Shown in pieces: positions 8,044 to 16,246 of a stretch of 64,000 nt of DNA. Source of the DNA: Gemmatimonadota bacterium (GTDB taxonomy: Bacteria > Latescibacterota > UBA2968); NCBI GenBank assembly GCA_009838845.1, contig VXRD01000161.1, positions 1-64,000 of the forward strand. Reading direction: 5' to 3'. The notes below the pieces were generated by a model. It saw only the letters and a list, made by a program, of their open reading frames with translations, did not search any database and was not told where the DNA came from. Position 1 is the first letter of the stretch. Every line of letters starts with the position of its first letter. The position numbers and the translations under genes were made by a program.

Positions 8044-9149
8044 GTCATTTCCTCCTCGTCGTCCGGGTCGAGTACCCGGCAGTCTGTTGGTGTCCAGCCG
8101 ATGCGAATTTTATCGCCTTTCAGCACGGCTCCGTGTCCCACAGTATTGGGTATTTTTGCGATGAATTCCAAGGACTCGCACACGTTCAGGCGAAGGCGCA
8201 GATGGTCGCCTAAAAAGGTGATGTCCTCGACTTTTGCTTCGAGTTCATTGGTGTACAGGCCCGGTTCGGGTTCAATGGCGACGCGCTCTGGGCGAATCGA
8301 TAGCGTGGTGGCGTCGCCGCTCTGGCAGGGTGCAATGCGCAACGCCTGGATGATTTGGCCACCGGTTTCCACTTCGCAGATGTCCCCATTTACTTTTGTT
8401 ACGCGGCCTTTCAGGCGATTGTTTTCGCCGATGAAACGCGCTACAAATGAACGCTCTGGTTCTTCGTAGAGAGCCTCGGGTTCGGCAATTTGCTGGATGT
8501 CTCCTCCGCGCAGGACAGCGATGCGGTTCGACATTACCATGGCCTCTTGCTGGTCGTGCGTGACGTAAACGACGGTTACGCCGAGGCTCTGATGGATACG
8601 GCGGATCTCGTATTGCATCTCTTCGCGCAGGCGCCGGTCAAGTGCGCCGAGGGGTTCGTCCATCAGCACCAGGTCGGGTTCAAATACCAGCGCGCGGGCG
8701 ATTGCCACGCGCTGCTGCTGACCGCCAGAGAGCTGGTTGGGACGCCGGTCTTCCATGCCGCTGAGGCGAACCAGGTCCAGGGCACGCGCCACGCGTTCGC
8801 GACACTGCTCGTGGTCAAAACCACGTACTTCAAGGGGAAAAGCCAGGTTGCCGCCCACTGTCATGTGTGGGAAGAGCGCGTAGTTCTGAAATACCATGCC
8901 AATGCCTCGCTTGCGCGGGGGCAGTGCGTGTACAGAACGCCCGTCAATGCGGATGTCGCCCGATGTGGGTGTCTCGAAGCCAGCGAGCATCATCAGGCAG
9001 GTCGTTTTCCCCGATCCGGATGGGCCGAGCAGGGTCAGAAATTCGCCCTTGTGGACGCTGAAGTTGACGTTTTGGACAATTAGTGTGCGTCCGTCGTAAC
9101 TTTTGCAGACATTCTCAAATTCGACGTAGGCTTTATCTTTTGAGAGCAT
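8040..9149 (-). CDS. ABC transporter ATP-binding protein, PotA-like
   Basis: Walker A GPSGSGKTT is at residues ~38-46. The signature LSGGQQQRVAIARAL and Walker B LVLMDEPLGALD are in the middle, and the H-loop is in VYVTHDQQEAM. The C-terminal ~120 residues form the TOBE regulatory domain typical of PotA/MalK-type ATPases. Length 369 is normal. It is the first gene of the minus-strand run, with AGGA 8 bases before the ATG, and a plausible promoter lies upstream. It energises the two permeases encoded downstream. Confidence 0.93.
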   Translation of the reverse strand: MLSKDKAYVEFENVCKSYDGRTLIVQNVNFSVHKGEFLTLLGPSGSGKTTCLMMLAGFETPTSGDIRIDGRSVHALPPRKRGIGMVFQNYALFPHMTVGGNLAFPLEVRGFDHEQCRERVARALDLVRLSGMEDRRPNQLSGGQQQRVAIARALVFEPDLVLMDEPLGALDRRLREEMQYEIRRIHQSLGVTVVYVTHDQQEAMVMSNRIAVLRGGDIQQIAEPEALYEEPERSFVARFIGENNRLKGRVTKVNGDICEVETGGQIIQALRIAPCQSGDATTLSIRPERVAIEPEPGLYTNELEAKVEDITFLGDHLRLRLNVCESLEFIAKIPNTVGHGAVLKGDKIRIGWTPTDCRVLDPDDEEEMT

Positions 9150-9210
9150 TAGTTTGTCCTATCCAGGGTCCAGAAAACACAGATTGACAAGCTGGCGGAT
9201 CGTGGTGTGA

Positions 9211-9238
9211 AGTAAATTCAAAATTACTCAAATGTCAA
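9211..9238 (-). promoter_or_regulatory. Predicted sigma-70-like promoter of the transporter/AAA operon
   Basis: On the minus strand a perfect TTGACA (9233-9238 on the plus strand) is followed after 16 bases by TTTACT (9211-9216), about 60 bases before the ATPase start codon. The -10 match is only moderate. The rest of the divergent gap 9150-9327 shows no other clear element besides GAGGAG (9313-9318) ahead of pyrH. Confidence 0.4.
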
Positions 9239-9327
9239 CGTCTTTCCTCTTTCGCCATATCTCGCTTCGCTATATATTTTAGAAGCTATCATCAACATTT
9301 ATTATTTTTTTAGAGGAGTCAGATTGT

Positions 9328-10092
9328 ATGCGGTACAAACGCGTTGTTCTCAAACTCAGTGGTGGTGCTGTTTCAGGTGCTTTGGAATCGGGATTTGACC
9401 CGGAGGCCCTCGAACATATTGCCGACGAAATTCTCGATATTCACAGCCGGGGTATTGAAATCGGTATTGTTATTGGCGGGGGCAATATTTTTCGGGGCGA
9501 ACAGAGTGTGAGGTGGGGCATTGAACGCTCCGAAGCCGATAATATCGGCATGCTCGGCACCATTATCAACAGCCTGATGCTGCGCGGTGTGCTCAATGCC
9601 AAAAGTGATGCCGAGGTGCGCGTGATGACCGCGATTCCCATTAACGCAGTTGCAGAACCCTTTATTCGCCTGGTTGCTGCTCGGCATCTCGATAAGGGGT
9701 ATATTGTCATTTTTGCCGGTGGTATTGGCAATCCCTTTCTCACGACTGACTATCCCGGTGTACAGCGCGCGCTCGAGGTTCGCGCAGAAGCCATTTTGTT
9801 TGCCAAGCACAAAACCAATGGCATTTATACAGATGATCCGAACAAAAACCCCGATGCCAAACTCTATCGCTGCATCAGTCACGATACAATTATTCAAAAG
9901 AATCTGGGTGCTCTGGATCAGTCCGCAGTGATTCTCGCACGTGACCATCATTTGCCGATTCACGTTTTCGACTTTGAACAAAAAGGCATGATGCGCCGCA
10001 TTGTAGAGGGCGAGGATGTCGGTACCCTGATTACCCAAACACTGGAAGATGTGCTTGAGGAAGAAACAGTCACCCAGGAGAACGCCACATGA
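9328..10092 (+). CDS. pyrH: UMP kinase (somewhat divergent)
   Basis: Amino-acid kinase fold. The N-terminal LKLSGG, the GGGNIFRG loop, the ADNIGMLGT...INSL stretch, the GNPFLTTD motif and the IYTDDPNKNPDAK segment are all hallmarks of bacterial UMP kinase, which converts UMP to UDP in the cytoplasm. Some normally strict positions differ: GGIGNP in place of GGTGNP, and LFAKHKTNG where most have L-K-AT-x-V-x-G. It also has a 20-residue acidic tail. The start is preceded by GAGGAG (spacing 9). The gene is not next to tsf or frr, its usual neighbours, but overlaps purD by 4 bp. It could be the only UMP kinase or a second copy; the window cannot tell. Confidence 0.85.
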   Translation: MRYKRVVLKLSGGAVSGALESGFDPEALEHIADEILDIHSRGIEIGIVIGGGNIFRGEQSVRWGIERSEADNIGMLGTIINSLMLRGVLNAKSDAEVRVMTAIPINAVAEPFIRLVAARHLDKGYIVIFAGGIGNPFLTTDYPGVQRALEVRAEAILFAKHKTNGIYTDDPNKNPDAKLYRCISHDTIIQKNLGALDQSAVILARDHHLPIHVFDFEQKGMMRRIVEGEDVGTLITQTLEDVLEEETVTQENAT

Positions 10093-11363
10093 AACTCCTC
10101 GTCGTTGGTAGAGGCGGGCGCGAACACGCCTTTGTCTGGAAGCTCGCCCAGAGCAATAAGATTACGGGGTTATACGCAGCGCCCGGAAGCCCGGGTATGG
10201 CGCAATATGCCGAATGTGTCGATATTTCGGATAGCGATCTCAATGGTCTGGCAGATTTTGCACAACGGGAGGGTATTGATATTTCGGTTATTGGTCCCGA
10301 AGCCCCTCTTGCTGATGGTATTGTCGATGTTTTCGCGGAACGGGGTCTCGCTGTTTTTGGCCCCACACAGGCAGCGGCGCAAATTGAAGCGGATAAAGAC
10401 TTTGCGCTTGAACTTATGCACAAATACGATATTCCAACCGGGGCTTACGAAACTTTTGTGGATGCGGAAATAGCCAGAGAACGGCTCGGGGAGTGGCAAC
10501 ACCCGCTCTATCTCAAAGTGAGCGGTCTCGCTGCGGGCAAAGGGGCGATTTATTGTGAGACGCTGCAAGATTCCTACAAAACTGTGGATGAGGTGATGGT
10601 GCAACGCGCCTTCGGCGATTCGGGTGATAAGCTGGTTGCAATGGAGTTGCTCGAGGGGGAAGAAGCGTCGATATTTGGATTTTCAGACGGGGAAAATGTT
10701 GTTTGTGTTGTGCCTTCGCAAGACCATAAGACGATTGGTGAGGGCGATGTGGGGCTCAATACGGGTGGTATGGGTGCGTATGCTCCTGCCCCGGTTATTA
10801 CGCCGGAGCTTTTTGACGATATTGTTCAGCGCATTATGAAACGCACGGTACACGCTCTGGCACAAGAAGGCCGTCCGTACAAAGGCATTCTCTACGGTGG
10901 TATTATTGTCACGGCTGATGGTCCAAAGGTGATCGAATTTAATTGCCGCATGGGCGATCCGGAAACGCAGGTGGTTCTCCCGTTGATCAAAACCGATTTC
11001 GTCGATATCATTGAGGCTGTGTGCAATGGTTCGGTGGCGGATCTCGATATCGAACTCGACAACCGGGCGGCGACCTGCGTGGTTATGGCATCGGGGGGCT
11101 ATCCCGAACACTATGATACCGGCTTTCCCATTTCCGGGATTGATCTCGCCGAGGCACCGGGCAATGTGATGGTGTTTCACGCTGGTACGGGACGCGAAGA
11201 CGGTCAACTCGTCACCAATGGCGGACGGGTTCTCGGTGTTACTGCAATGGGCGATACGATCAAGTCTTCTATTGATCGCACTTACGAAGCCGTGGGCAAA
11301 ATTGATTTTGACAGGGCCTATTTCCGAAGGGATATTGGGCATCGCGCTTTGACAAATGTTTGA
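10089..11363 (+). CDS. purD: Phosphoribosylamine-glycine ligase (GARS)
   Basis: ATP-grasp enzyme of purine synthesis that joins glycine to phosphoribosylamine to give GAR. Seen are the N-terminal GRGGREHA, the YLKVSGLAAGKGA ATP-binding stretch, EEASIFGFSDG, the QDHKTIGEGDVGLNTGGMGA loop, and the metal-binding EFNCRMGDPETQ. Length 424 is typical. The start ATG overlaps the pyrH stop (ATGA), coupling a pyrimidine and a purine step. purE follows two genes later on the same strand. Confidence 0.95.
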   Translation: MKLLVVGRGGREHAFVWKLAQSNKITGLYAAPGSPGMAQYAECVDISDSDLNGLADFAQREGIDISVIGPEAPLADGIVDVFAERGLAVFGPTQAAAQIEADKDFALELMHKYDIPTGAYETFVDAEIARERLGEWQHPLYLKVSGLAAGKGAIYCETLQDSYKTVDEVMVQRAFGDSGDKLVAMELLEGEEASIFGFSDGENVVCVVPSQDHKTIGEGDVGLNTGGMGAYAPAPVITPELFDDIVQRIMKRTVHALAQEGRPYKGILYGGIIVTADGPKVIEFNCRMGDPETQVVLPLIKTDFVDIIEAVCNGSVADLDIELDNRAATCVVMASGGYPEHYDTGFPISGIDLAEAPGNVMVFHAGTGREDGQLVTNGGRVLGVTAMGDTIKSSIDRTYEAVGKIDFDRAYFRRDIGHRALTNV

Positions 11364-11452
11364 GCTACCGATCTTGCGATGCTGATTTTCTGATCTTTGT
11401 CAACCAATTTGACGACTAAGCGTTATAACGTGTATATTTCTGGAGGCATACG

Positions 11453-12550
11453 ATGTCTTACAAAGCAGCGGTTATTGGTCTGGGGCGTATGGGCAGTACA
11501 TTTGACGATGAAATTACTCAGGGCGGGTCTATTTTCTTGCCCTATTGCCATGGTCCTACCTATTGCGCGCATCCGCAGACTGATCTCATTGCGGGAGCTG
11601 ATCCCCACGATGAGCAACGCGCTCTGTTTGGCGAGCGGTGGGGTATTGATAGCGATCATTTGTATGCCAATCATCGCGATTTGCTCGAAGACGCAAAACC
11701 CGATATCGTCAGTGTGACTACCACAGCGCGTTATCGTCCACAAATTGTAATGGATGCTGTTGATGCTGGTGTGAAAGCCTTGTGGGTGGAAAAACCCATT
11801 GCCTTTAGTCTTGAAGAAGCCGATGCTATGGTCAATGCTTGTAGGGAAAATGGCGTTCCCATCGCCGTGTATTGCTCGCGCCGTTACAATCCCTATTTCA
11901 GTGAAGCTCGTCGCATGATCGAAGCGGGGGAGCTTGGCGATATTCTCCAGATCACGGCTTATGCCCAGTGTGGTTTGTCGCACAATGGCAGTCATGCGAT
12001 TGATACGATTCGCTATCTCGCTGGTGGCGATGTTTCCTGGGTTTTTGGCGAAATGGCGTCGGATGAGGAAGCCGCATCTGATGACGATCTGATGGGCAAT
12101 GGATATCTCGCTTTTGACAATGGCGTTCGGGCGTATCTTCGCGGTACATCGACAGGTGTTGCTTCGTGGGAATTTGATATTATTGGGACAGAGGGCAGGG
12201 TTCGCACCTTATCGGATGCGCTTGAGTTTGAGTTTTTTCAAAGAGTTTCAGGCGGCCTGGGGAACCGGGGCGTCCCTGCGCGGTCTCCTTTCCCGCAGCC
12301 AGCGCGTCCCGTGGGTCAGGGTATTACCACTGTGGATGATCTGATTGATGCTATGGAGAACAACCGACCGCCGCGTTGCTCGGGAGCCGATGGTCGCGCT
12401 GCTCTGGAGGTTGCGATTGCTCTTCGGGAATCCCATCGCCGTGATGGCGTCCGCATTGACCTGCCTATTGAAGATAGGTCGCTCAAAATTTTTTCCAGTG
12501 AGACACAAGCAGACCACACACCTGCGCGAGTGCGCCGGTTGAATCAGTAG
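11453..12550 (+). CDS. Gfo/Idh/MocA-family NAD(P)-dependent oxidoreductase
   Basis: The N-terminal Rossmann fold has GLGRMGS at residues 9-15 and the family's catalytic EKP motif in WVEKPIAF. A C-terminal alpha/beta domain carries the NGSHAIDTIRYL helix that usually supplies substrate-binding histidine and aspartate. GGAGG precedes the ATG. The family oxidises or reduces sugars and cyclitols; the substrate here cannot be read. It is inserted between purD and purE although nothing links it to purines. A second member that shares the unusual GRMGxxxDDE start is at 34293-35348, so the two are probably paralogues with different substrates. Confidence 0.88.
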   Translation: MSYKAAVIGLGRMGSTFDDEITQGGSIFLPYCHGPTYCAHPQTDLIAGADPHDEQRALFGERWGIDSDHLYANHRDLLEDAKPDIVSVTTTARYRPQIVMDAVDAGVKALWVEKPIAFSLEEADAMVNACRENGVPIAVYCSRRYNPYFSEARRMIEAGELGDILQITAYAQCGLSHNGSHAIDTIRYLAGGDVSWVFGEMASDEEAASDDDLMGNGYLAFDNGVRAYLRGTSTGVASWEFDIIGTEGRVRTLSDALEFEFFQRVSGGLGNRGVPARSPFPQPARPVGQGITTVDDLIDAMENNRPPRCSGADGRAALEVAIALRESHRRDGVRIDLPIEDRSLKIFSSETQADHTPARVRRLNQ

Positions 12551-12578
12551 AAAAATCTAAATACCAAAGGAGATTTTT

Positions 12579-13034
12579 ATGGCAGATCCAGTTGTTGGCA
12601 TTATTATGGGCAGTTCTTCGGATGAACCCACGATGGAAAAAGGCTGCGCCATTCTCGACGAACTCCAGATTCCCTACGATATGATCGTATGTTCCGCCCA
12701 TCGCAATCCCGAGCGTACCGCTGAATACGCCAGTACGGCAAAGGCGCGTGGTTTGAAGGTGATCATTGCAGGTGCTGGTTTGGCCGCAGCACTGCCCGGT
12801 GTGGTGGCAGCGCATACTACTTTGCCGGTTATTGGCGTTCCATGCGCTTCGGGTGCGCTTAACGGCGTTGATGCTTTATACGCTATTGTCCAGATGCCGC
12901 CGGGAGTTCCCGTTGCGACTGTGGGTATTGACAATGCGCGCAATGCCGCTGTGCTGGCGGCGCAAATTCTCGCGCTTTCAGACGAGGGCATACAAGAGCG
13001 CCTGCAAGCCTATAAAGATGCTCTGGGGGGATAA
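12579..13034 (+). CDS. purE: N5-carboxyaminoimidazole ribonucleotide mutase
   Basis: Class I PurE, 151 residues. The N-terminal IIMGSSSDEPTMEK phosphate-binding loop, the SAHRNPERT histidine motif and GAGLAAALPGVVAAHT are all present, as is the GVNxxNA-like tail VGIDNARNAA. It moves the carboxylate of N5-CAIR to carbon 4. Class I enzymes depend on PurK for substrate, but no purK is in the window. AAAGGAG precedes the ATG. It starts 28 bp after the oxidoreductase gene. Confidence 0.94.
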   Translation: MADPVVGIIMGSSSDEPTMEKGCAILDELQIPYDMIVCSAHRNPERTAEYASTAKARGLKVIIAGAGLAAALPGVVAAHTTLPVIGVPCASGALNGVDALYAIVQMPPGVPVATVGIDNARNAAVLAAQILALSDEGIQERLQAYKDALGG

Positions 13035-13063
13035 TACCTTTGCGTTTTAACACGGAGGTCTTT

Positions 13064-13576
13064 TTGGAACGTCATATATTTGTTTTCATTGCTCTTCTTT
13101 TTGTAAGTTGCGACGCACCCGAAACAGATCGCGCATCGAGTACCGACCAGTTTCTCATTCCCGCGACGGCAGAGGAGATTCTCAAAAATGTTAAAGAAGC
13201 CGATGCCAGGGTCGTTCTTGTCAATGTCTGGGCAACGTGGTGTCCACCATGTGTTGAAGAGTTTCCCGATTTGATGGCTGTTTATAATCAGTACAAAGAC
13301 CAGGGGTTAAAGCTCGTCTTTATTTCTGCTGATTCCGAAGGTCAGGCCGATGGGGCAATTGCCTTTCTGAAAGCGCATGGTGTTGATTTTCCAAGCTATA
13401 TCAAGTTGAAGAGCGATGGGGCGTTTATCAATACATTAGACCCCGACTGGTGGGGCGCAATACCCGCTACCTGGCTATACGACAGCGCGGGCAATAAACG
13501 CCATTTTTGGCTCGGGAAGACCTCGCGCGAGCAATTTGAGAAGAAAATACGCGATGTATTGATGGAGGGCGGTTAA
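13064..13576 (+). CDS. TlpA/ResA-like thioredoxin lipoprotein
   Basis: Thioredoxin-fold domain with the active site WCPPC (C60 and C63 when numbered from the chosen start). I place the start at TTG 13064 because GGAGG at 13054-13058 lies 5 bases before it. The protein then begins with a compact lipoprotein signal ending in LFVSC (C16). An upstream in-frame TTG at 13040 would give a poorer signal and no ribosome site. TlpA/ResA proteins reduce disulfides or apocytochromes outside the cytoplasmic membrane. A second thioredoxin-fold secreted protein follows 73 bp later. Confidence 0.87.
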   Translation: MERHIFVFIALLFVSCDAPETDRASSTDQFLIPATAEEILKNVKEADARVVLVNVWATWCPPCVEEFPDLMAVYNQYKDQGLKLVFISADSEGQADGAIAFLKAHGVDFPSYIKLKSDGAFINTLDPDWWGAIPATWLYDSAGNKRHFWLGKTSREQFEKKIRDVLMEGG

Positions 13577-13649
13577 GGGATACTTGGGGCGTGTCTATCC
13601 GACATTAAGACTATAGATACTCTCATACCACCAAATACAGGAGGATCCT

Positions 13650-14261
13650 ATGCGTAAATTATTAGCGATTGCACTTGTCGCAGCGATGGGTTTCAATGCC
13701 GAGGCGGGCAAAAGCGAAACTCTCGCATTGGGCGCGGAAGCACCGGCAACCGACCTGGAGATGAAGGGCACGGATGGTAAGATGTACACTCTGGATAGTG
13801 TGCAGGGCGAGAAGGGCACTCTGGTAATTTTTTCGTGCAATTCCTGCCCGTGGGCCGTCAAATGGGAAAGCCGCGTAGCCAGTATTGGCAATGCGTATCG
13901 CGGCAAGGGTTTTGGTGTGATTGTGATTAATCCCAATGATCCCAGGCGTGCTGCAGAAGATGGTTTTGACGAGATGGTCACTCGTGCCAAAGCGCTATCT
14001 TACGAATTTCCCTATGTGGTCGATTCCGCATCCCAGGTCGCCCGCGCATTTGGCGCCAGCCGTACACCCGAAGTTTTTCTTTTTAGCGCCAAAGGCAAGC
14101 TGGCGTATCACGGCGCGATTGACGATAATGCTTCGGATGCCAATGCCGTGGAAGCGGCCTATCTCAAAGACGCGCTCGATGCATTGTTGGCCGGAGAAGC
14201 GATTTCAGTATCCGAGACCAAAGCCCTCGGTTGTAGTATTAAATTTAGCGAAGATTCGTAG
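13650..14261 (+). CDS. Secreted redoxin/AhpC-like thioredoxin-fold protein
   Basis: An N-terminal signal peptide (residues 1-19, ending in AEA) precedes a peroxiredoxin/redoxin domain with CNSC at residues 63-66, in the SCNSCPWAVKWE context known from a family of exported thiol-disulfide proteins. A second conserved cysteine lies near the C-terminus in KALGCSIKF. GGAGG before the ATG supports the start. Likely role: thiol redox or peroxide chemistry in the periplasm. It pairs with the TlpA-like lipoprotein just upstream. The exact substrate is unknown. Confidence 0.85.
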   Translation: MRKLLAIALVAAMGFNAEAGKSETLALGAEAPATDLEMKGTDGKMYTLDSVQGEKGTLVIFSCNSCPWAVKWESRVASIGNAYRGKGFGVIVINPNDPRRAAEDGFDEMVTRAKALSYEFPYVVDSASQVARAFGASRTPEVFLFSAKGKLAYHGAIDDNASDANAVEAAYLKDALDALLAGEAISVSETKALGCSIKFSEDS

Positions 14262-14278
14262 GGAAGGAGGATGAGAAG

Positions 14279-14521
14279 ATGAGTGTATCATCCGCTTATA
14301 GAGAAATCATTGATTTTATTGCAGAGGGGATAACCCCCGAAGATTTGGTAGCTTTTCATCCATCTGAAACTGCCAAAAAGCAAGTTTCAGATCTGGTCTA
14401 TCGCGAGAAAACAACAGGACTTACTGTAGAAGAGACGGCTGAACTCAATCACTATTTGGAACTTGAGCATCTGATGCGTCTTGCTAAAGCCCGTACCCGC
14501 CATTATTTGAAAGATGAGTAA
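14279..14521 (+). CDS. Small hypothetical protein coupled to an HNH nuclease
   Basis: An 80-residue, mostly helical acidic protein preceded by AAGGAGG. It contains the stretch LTVEETAELNHYLELEHLMRLAKARTR. Proteins of this look are often found directly upstream of short HNH endonuclease genes, and here its end overlaps the HNH start by 8 bp. The function is not established. The tight coupling suggests a partner or regulator of the nuclease (inference). Toxin-antitoxin behaviour is possible but nothing in the sequence proves it. Confidence 0.75.
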   Translation: MSVSSAYREIIDFIAEGITPEDLVAFHPSETAKKQVSDLVYREKTTGLTVEETAELNHYLELEHLMRLAKARTRHYLKDE

Positions 14522-14957
14522 AACCTATATCAGTGTTGCCTTGCGACAACTTGTGATAACACGCGCCAGGAGGCTGTGCGAGTACTGCCTGATTCACGAA
14601 GATGATGCCTATTTTGGATGCGAAATTGATCACATCATTAGTGTGAAACATGGCGGACCAACAGAAGATAGCAATTTGGCCTATGCGTGTTTGTTTTGCA
14701 ATCGCAACAAGGGTAGTGATATTGGGTCTATAGTGAGACAAACGGGACAATTTTATCGTTTTTTTAATCCTCGTATTGATCATTGGGCAGACCATTTCGC
14801 TTTGGATGGCGTGAGAATTGATACTCTTACAGAAATAGGTGAAGTGACTGCTCGTATTTTAGATTTCAATCATATAGACCGTTTAATTGAGCGTCAGGAA
14901 TTGGAGACTTTTGGCTATTATCCTCCCCCTGACGCTCTTGTATTAATTTCAAGGTAG
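14514..14957 (+). CDS. HNH endonuclease family protein
   Basis: A 147-residue protein with the HNH beta-beta-alpha-metal motif: CEYC at the N-terminal zinc position, EIDHIISVKHGG for the DH pair, an asparagine in DSNLAYACLFCNRNKGS, and the closing CxxC half. Such stand-alone HNH proteins cut DNA. Some act in defence and others in repair or are of unknown role. Its start lies inside the small upstream gene (8-bp overlap), so it is probably translated by coupling. There is no recognition domain and no methyltransferase immediately beside it; the nearest is 1.3 kb away, on the opposite strand. Confidence 0.85.
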   Translation: MSKTYISVALRQLVITRARRLCEYCLIHEDDAYFGCEIDHIISVKHGGPTEDSNLAYACLFCNRNKGSDIGSIVRQTGQFYRFFNPRIDHWADHFALDGVRIDTLTEIGEVTARILDFNHIDRLIERQELETFGYYPPPDALVLISR

Positions 14958-15035
14958 CATAGCAGATCGCCCGAGTTTTATCGGATTTTATCCAGACTGA
15001 AAAGAGTCGCGTGCATTTTGAAAGGAGTTCTTATT

Positions 15036-16226
15036 ATGACCCTTAGTGAGCAACAGATCGCGGACTATCATGAGGATGGTTATTTGATTATTCGCAATGT
15101 GTTATCTAAGAATGAAGCGAATGACCTTCGTCGTACCGTGCAAGAAAAGGTCAAACGCGGTGCGTATCCACCAAAGCTTTCGTATCCCGAGCCTGCGAAG
15201 TACACAGTTAGTGGCAATAGGCTGGCAGAACCAGGGCTTAACTCGATTTCCGAGCATCCGACGGTTATTGGAGCGGTAGAGTCCGTGCTGGGTCAACCCG
15301 CGCATTTGACGGCTTTTGTGGCGTATCTGAGGACGCCGGGCGATAAGGGGGGTGGTGCCCACTGCGATTACAAACGGTGGCGCCCCGTGGGTTCGTCGAT
15401 GAACTGGGTGTTTGCCATTATTCCTCTGACTGATTTCGATCCGGTGTATGGTCCCTTTCTGGTGTCGCCCAAATCGCACAAACTGACGCGGGTAATTGAC
15501 GAGGAGGCACATATTTTAGATGTCAATCGTCCCGATAGGAGCCAATTGCCGGATTTTATCGATCCAGAGCTTAAAGCGGGGGATTTGCTGGTTGTTAATG
15601 AGCATGTCTGGCATGAAGCTCCTGCGGGTACGAGTAAAGAAGACCGTTGCGGTATTTTCAATAAGTATTGTGCGGTAAATGCGCCTCCTGCCGCGGGATA
15701 TTATCCTTACAATCCCGCCGCCCTTGAGGCTTTGAGCGATGATGGAAAACGGCTTATTCCCGTGTGTTTTGACAAGCCGATTGAGACGACCCGTTTGCTT
15801 ATCGAGTGTCCGGATGGTGGGGAATCGAGGTTCTTGCTGCTGCGCGATGATGAGACGAATTGTTGGGAGTTGCCGGGTGGCGAGGGATGGGAAGAGGAAA
15901 AGTTGGTGGGCTGGGATGTCGGCGCGCGGGTCGGGTCTTTGCAAGAACTTACCAGGACGCAACTCGAGCTGGAGGTGCCGTGGATGTCCTATATCGAAGA
16001 TGTGGAAGAGGAAGAGGGTATTTGTCGCGTTTATGGTTTCTCGGATGAGAATATAGACGCCGATGCGTTGGCAAATGGGCACTGCGACTGGTTCACTAAA
16101 ACACAGATACAACAACATCTCGGCGAGAGCGATGCGATTAGTCGCACTGTTGAGCTGTGGCAGCGAGCAGATATTATCCGCGGCAAAGGCAAGGCGTGTA
16201 ATCAGAGCAAAAAACAGTTTGAATGA
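15036..16226 (+). CDS. Phytanoyl-CoA dioxygenase-like protein with a Nudix-like C-terminal domain
   Basis: The N-terminal ~240 residues are a PhyH/PhyD-type Fe(II)/2-oxoglutarate dioxygenase: the start FHEDGYL-like ADYHEDGYLIIRNVL, the iron ligands H109 and D111 (AHCDYKRW), and a distal histidine in NEHVWHEAP. After a linker (~250) come ~120 residues that look like a Nudix fold: RFLLLRDDETNCWELPGGEGWEEE, then a helix where the REUXEE box should be. That box is degenerate (LQELTRTQLELEV), so hydrolase activity is doubtful. The start at ATG 15036 follows AAAGGAG (15021-15027, spacing 8). The substrate is unknown. The fusion is the odd point. Confidence 0.8.
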   Translation: MTLSEQQIADYHEDGYLIIRNVLSKNEANDLRRTVQEKVKRGAYPPKLSYPEPAKYTVSGNRLAEPGLNSISEHPTVIGAVESVLGQPAHLTAFVAYLRTPGDKGGGAHCDYKRWRPVGSSMNWVFAIIPLTDFDPVYGPFLVSPKSHKLTRVIDEEAHILDVNRPDRSQLPDFIDPELKAGDLLVVNEHVWHEAPAGTSKEDRCGIFNKYCAVNAPPAAGYYPYNPAALEALSDDGKRLIPVCFDKPIETTRLLIECPDGGESRFLLLRDDETNCWELPGGEGWEEEKLVGWDVGARVGSLQELTRTQLELEVPWMSYIEDVEEEEGICRVYGFSDENIDADALANGHCDWFTKTQIQQHLGESDAISRTVELWQRADIIRGKGKACNQSKKQFE

Positions 16227-16246
16227 GTTGGATATAGATCGTTCAA

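Noticed and set aside
11390-11420. GTCAA...TTGAC inverted repeat after purD as a terminator
   Set aside because: The stem is only 5 bp and no T-run follows, so it is too weak to call a terminator.
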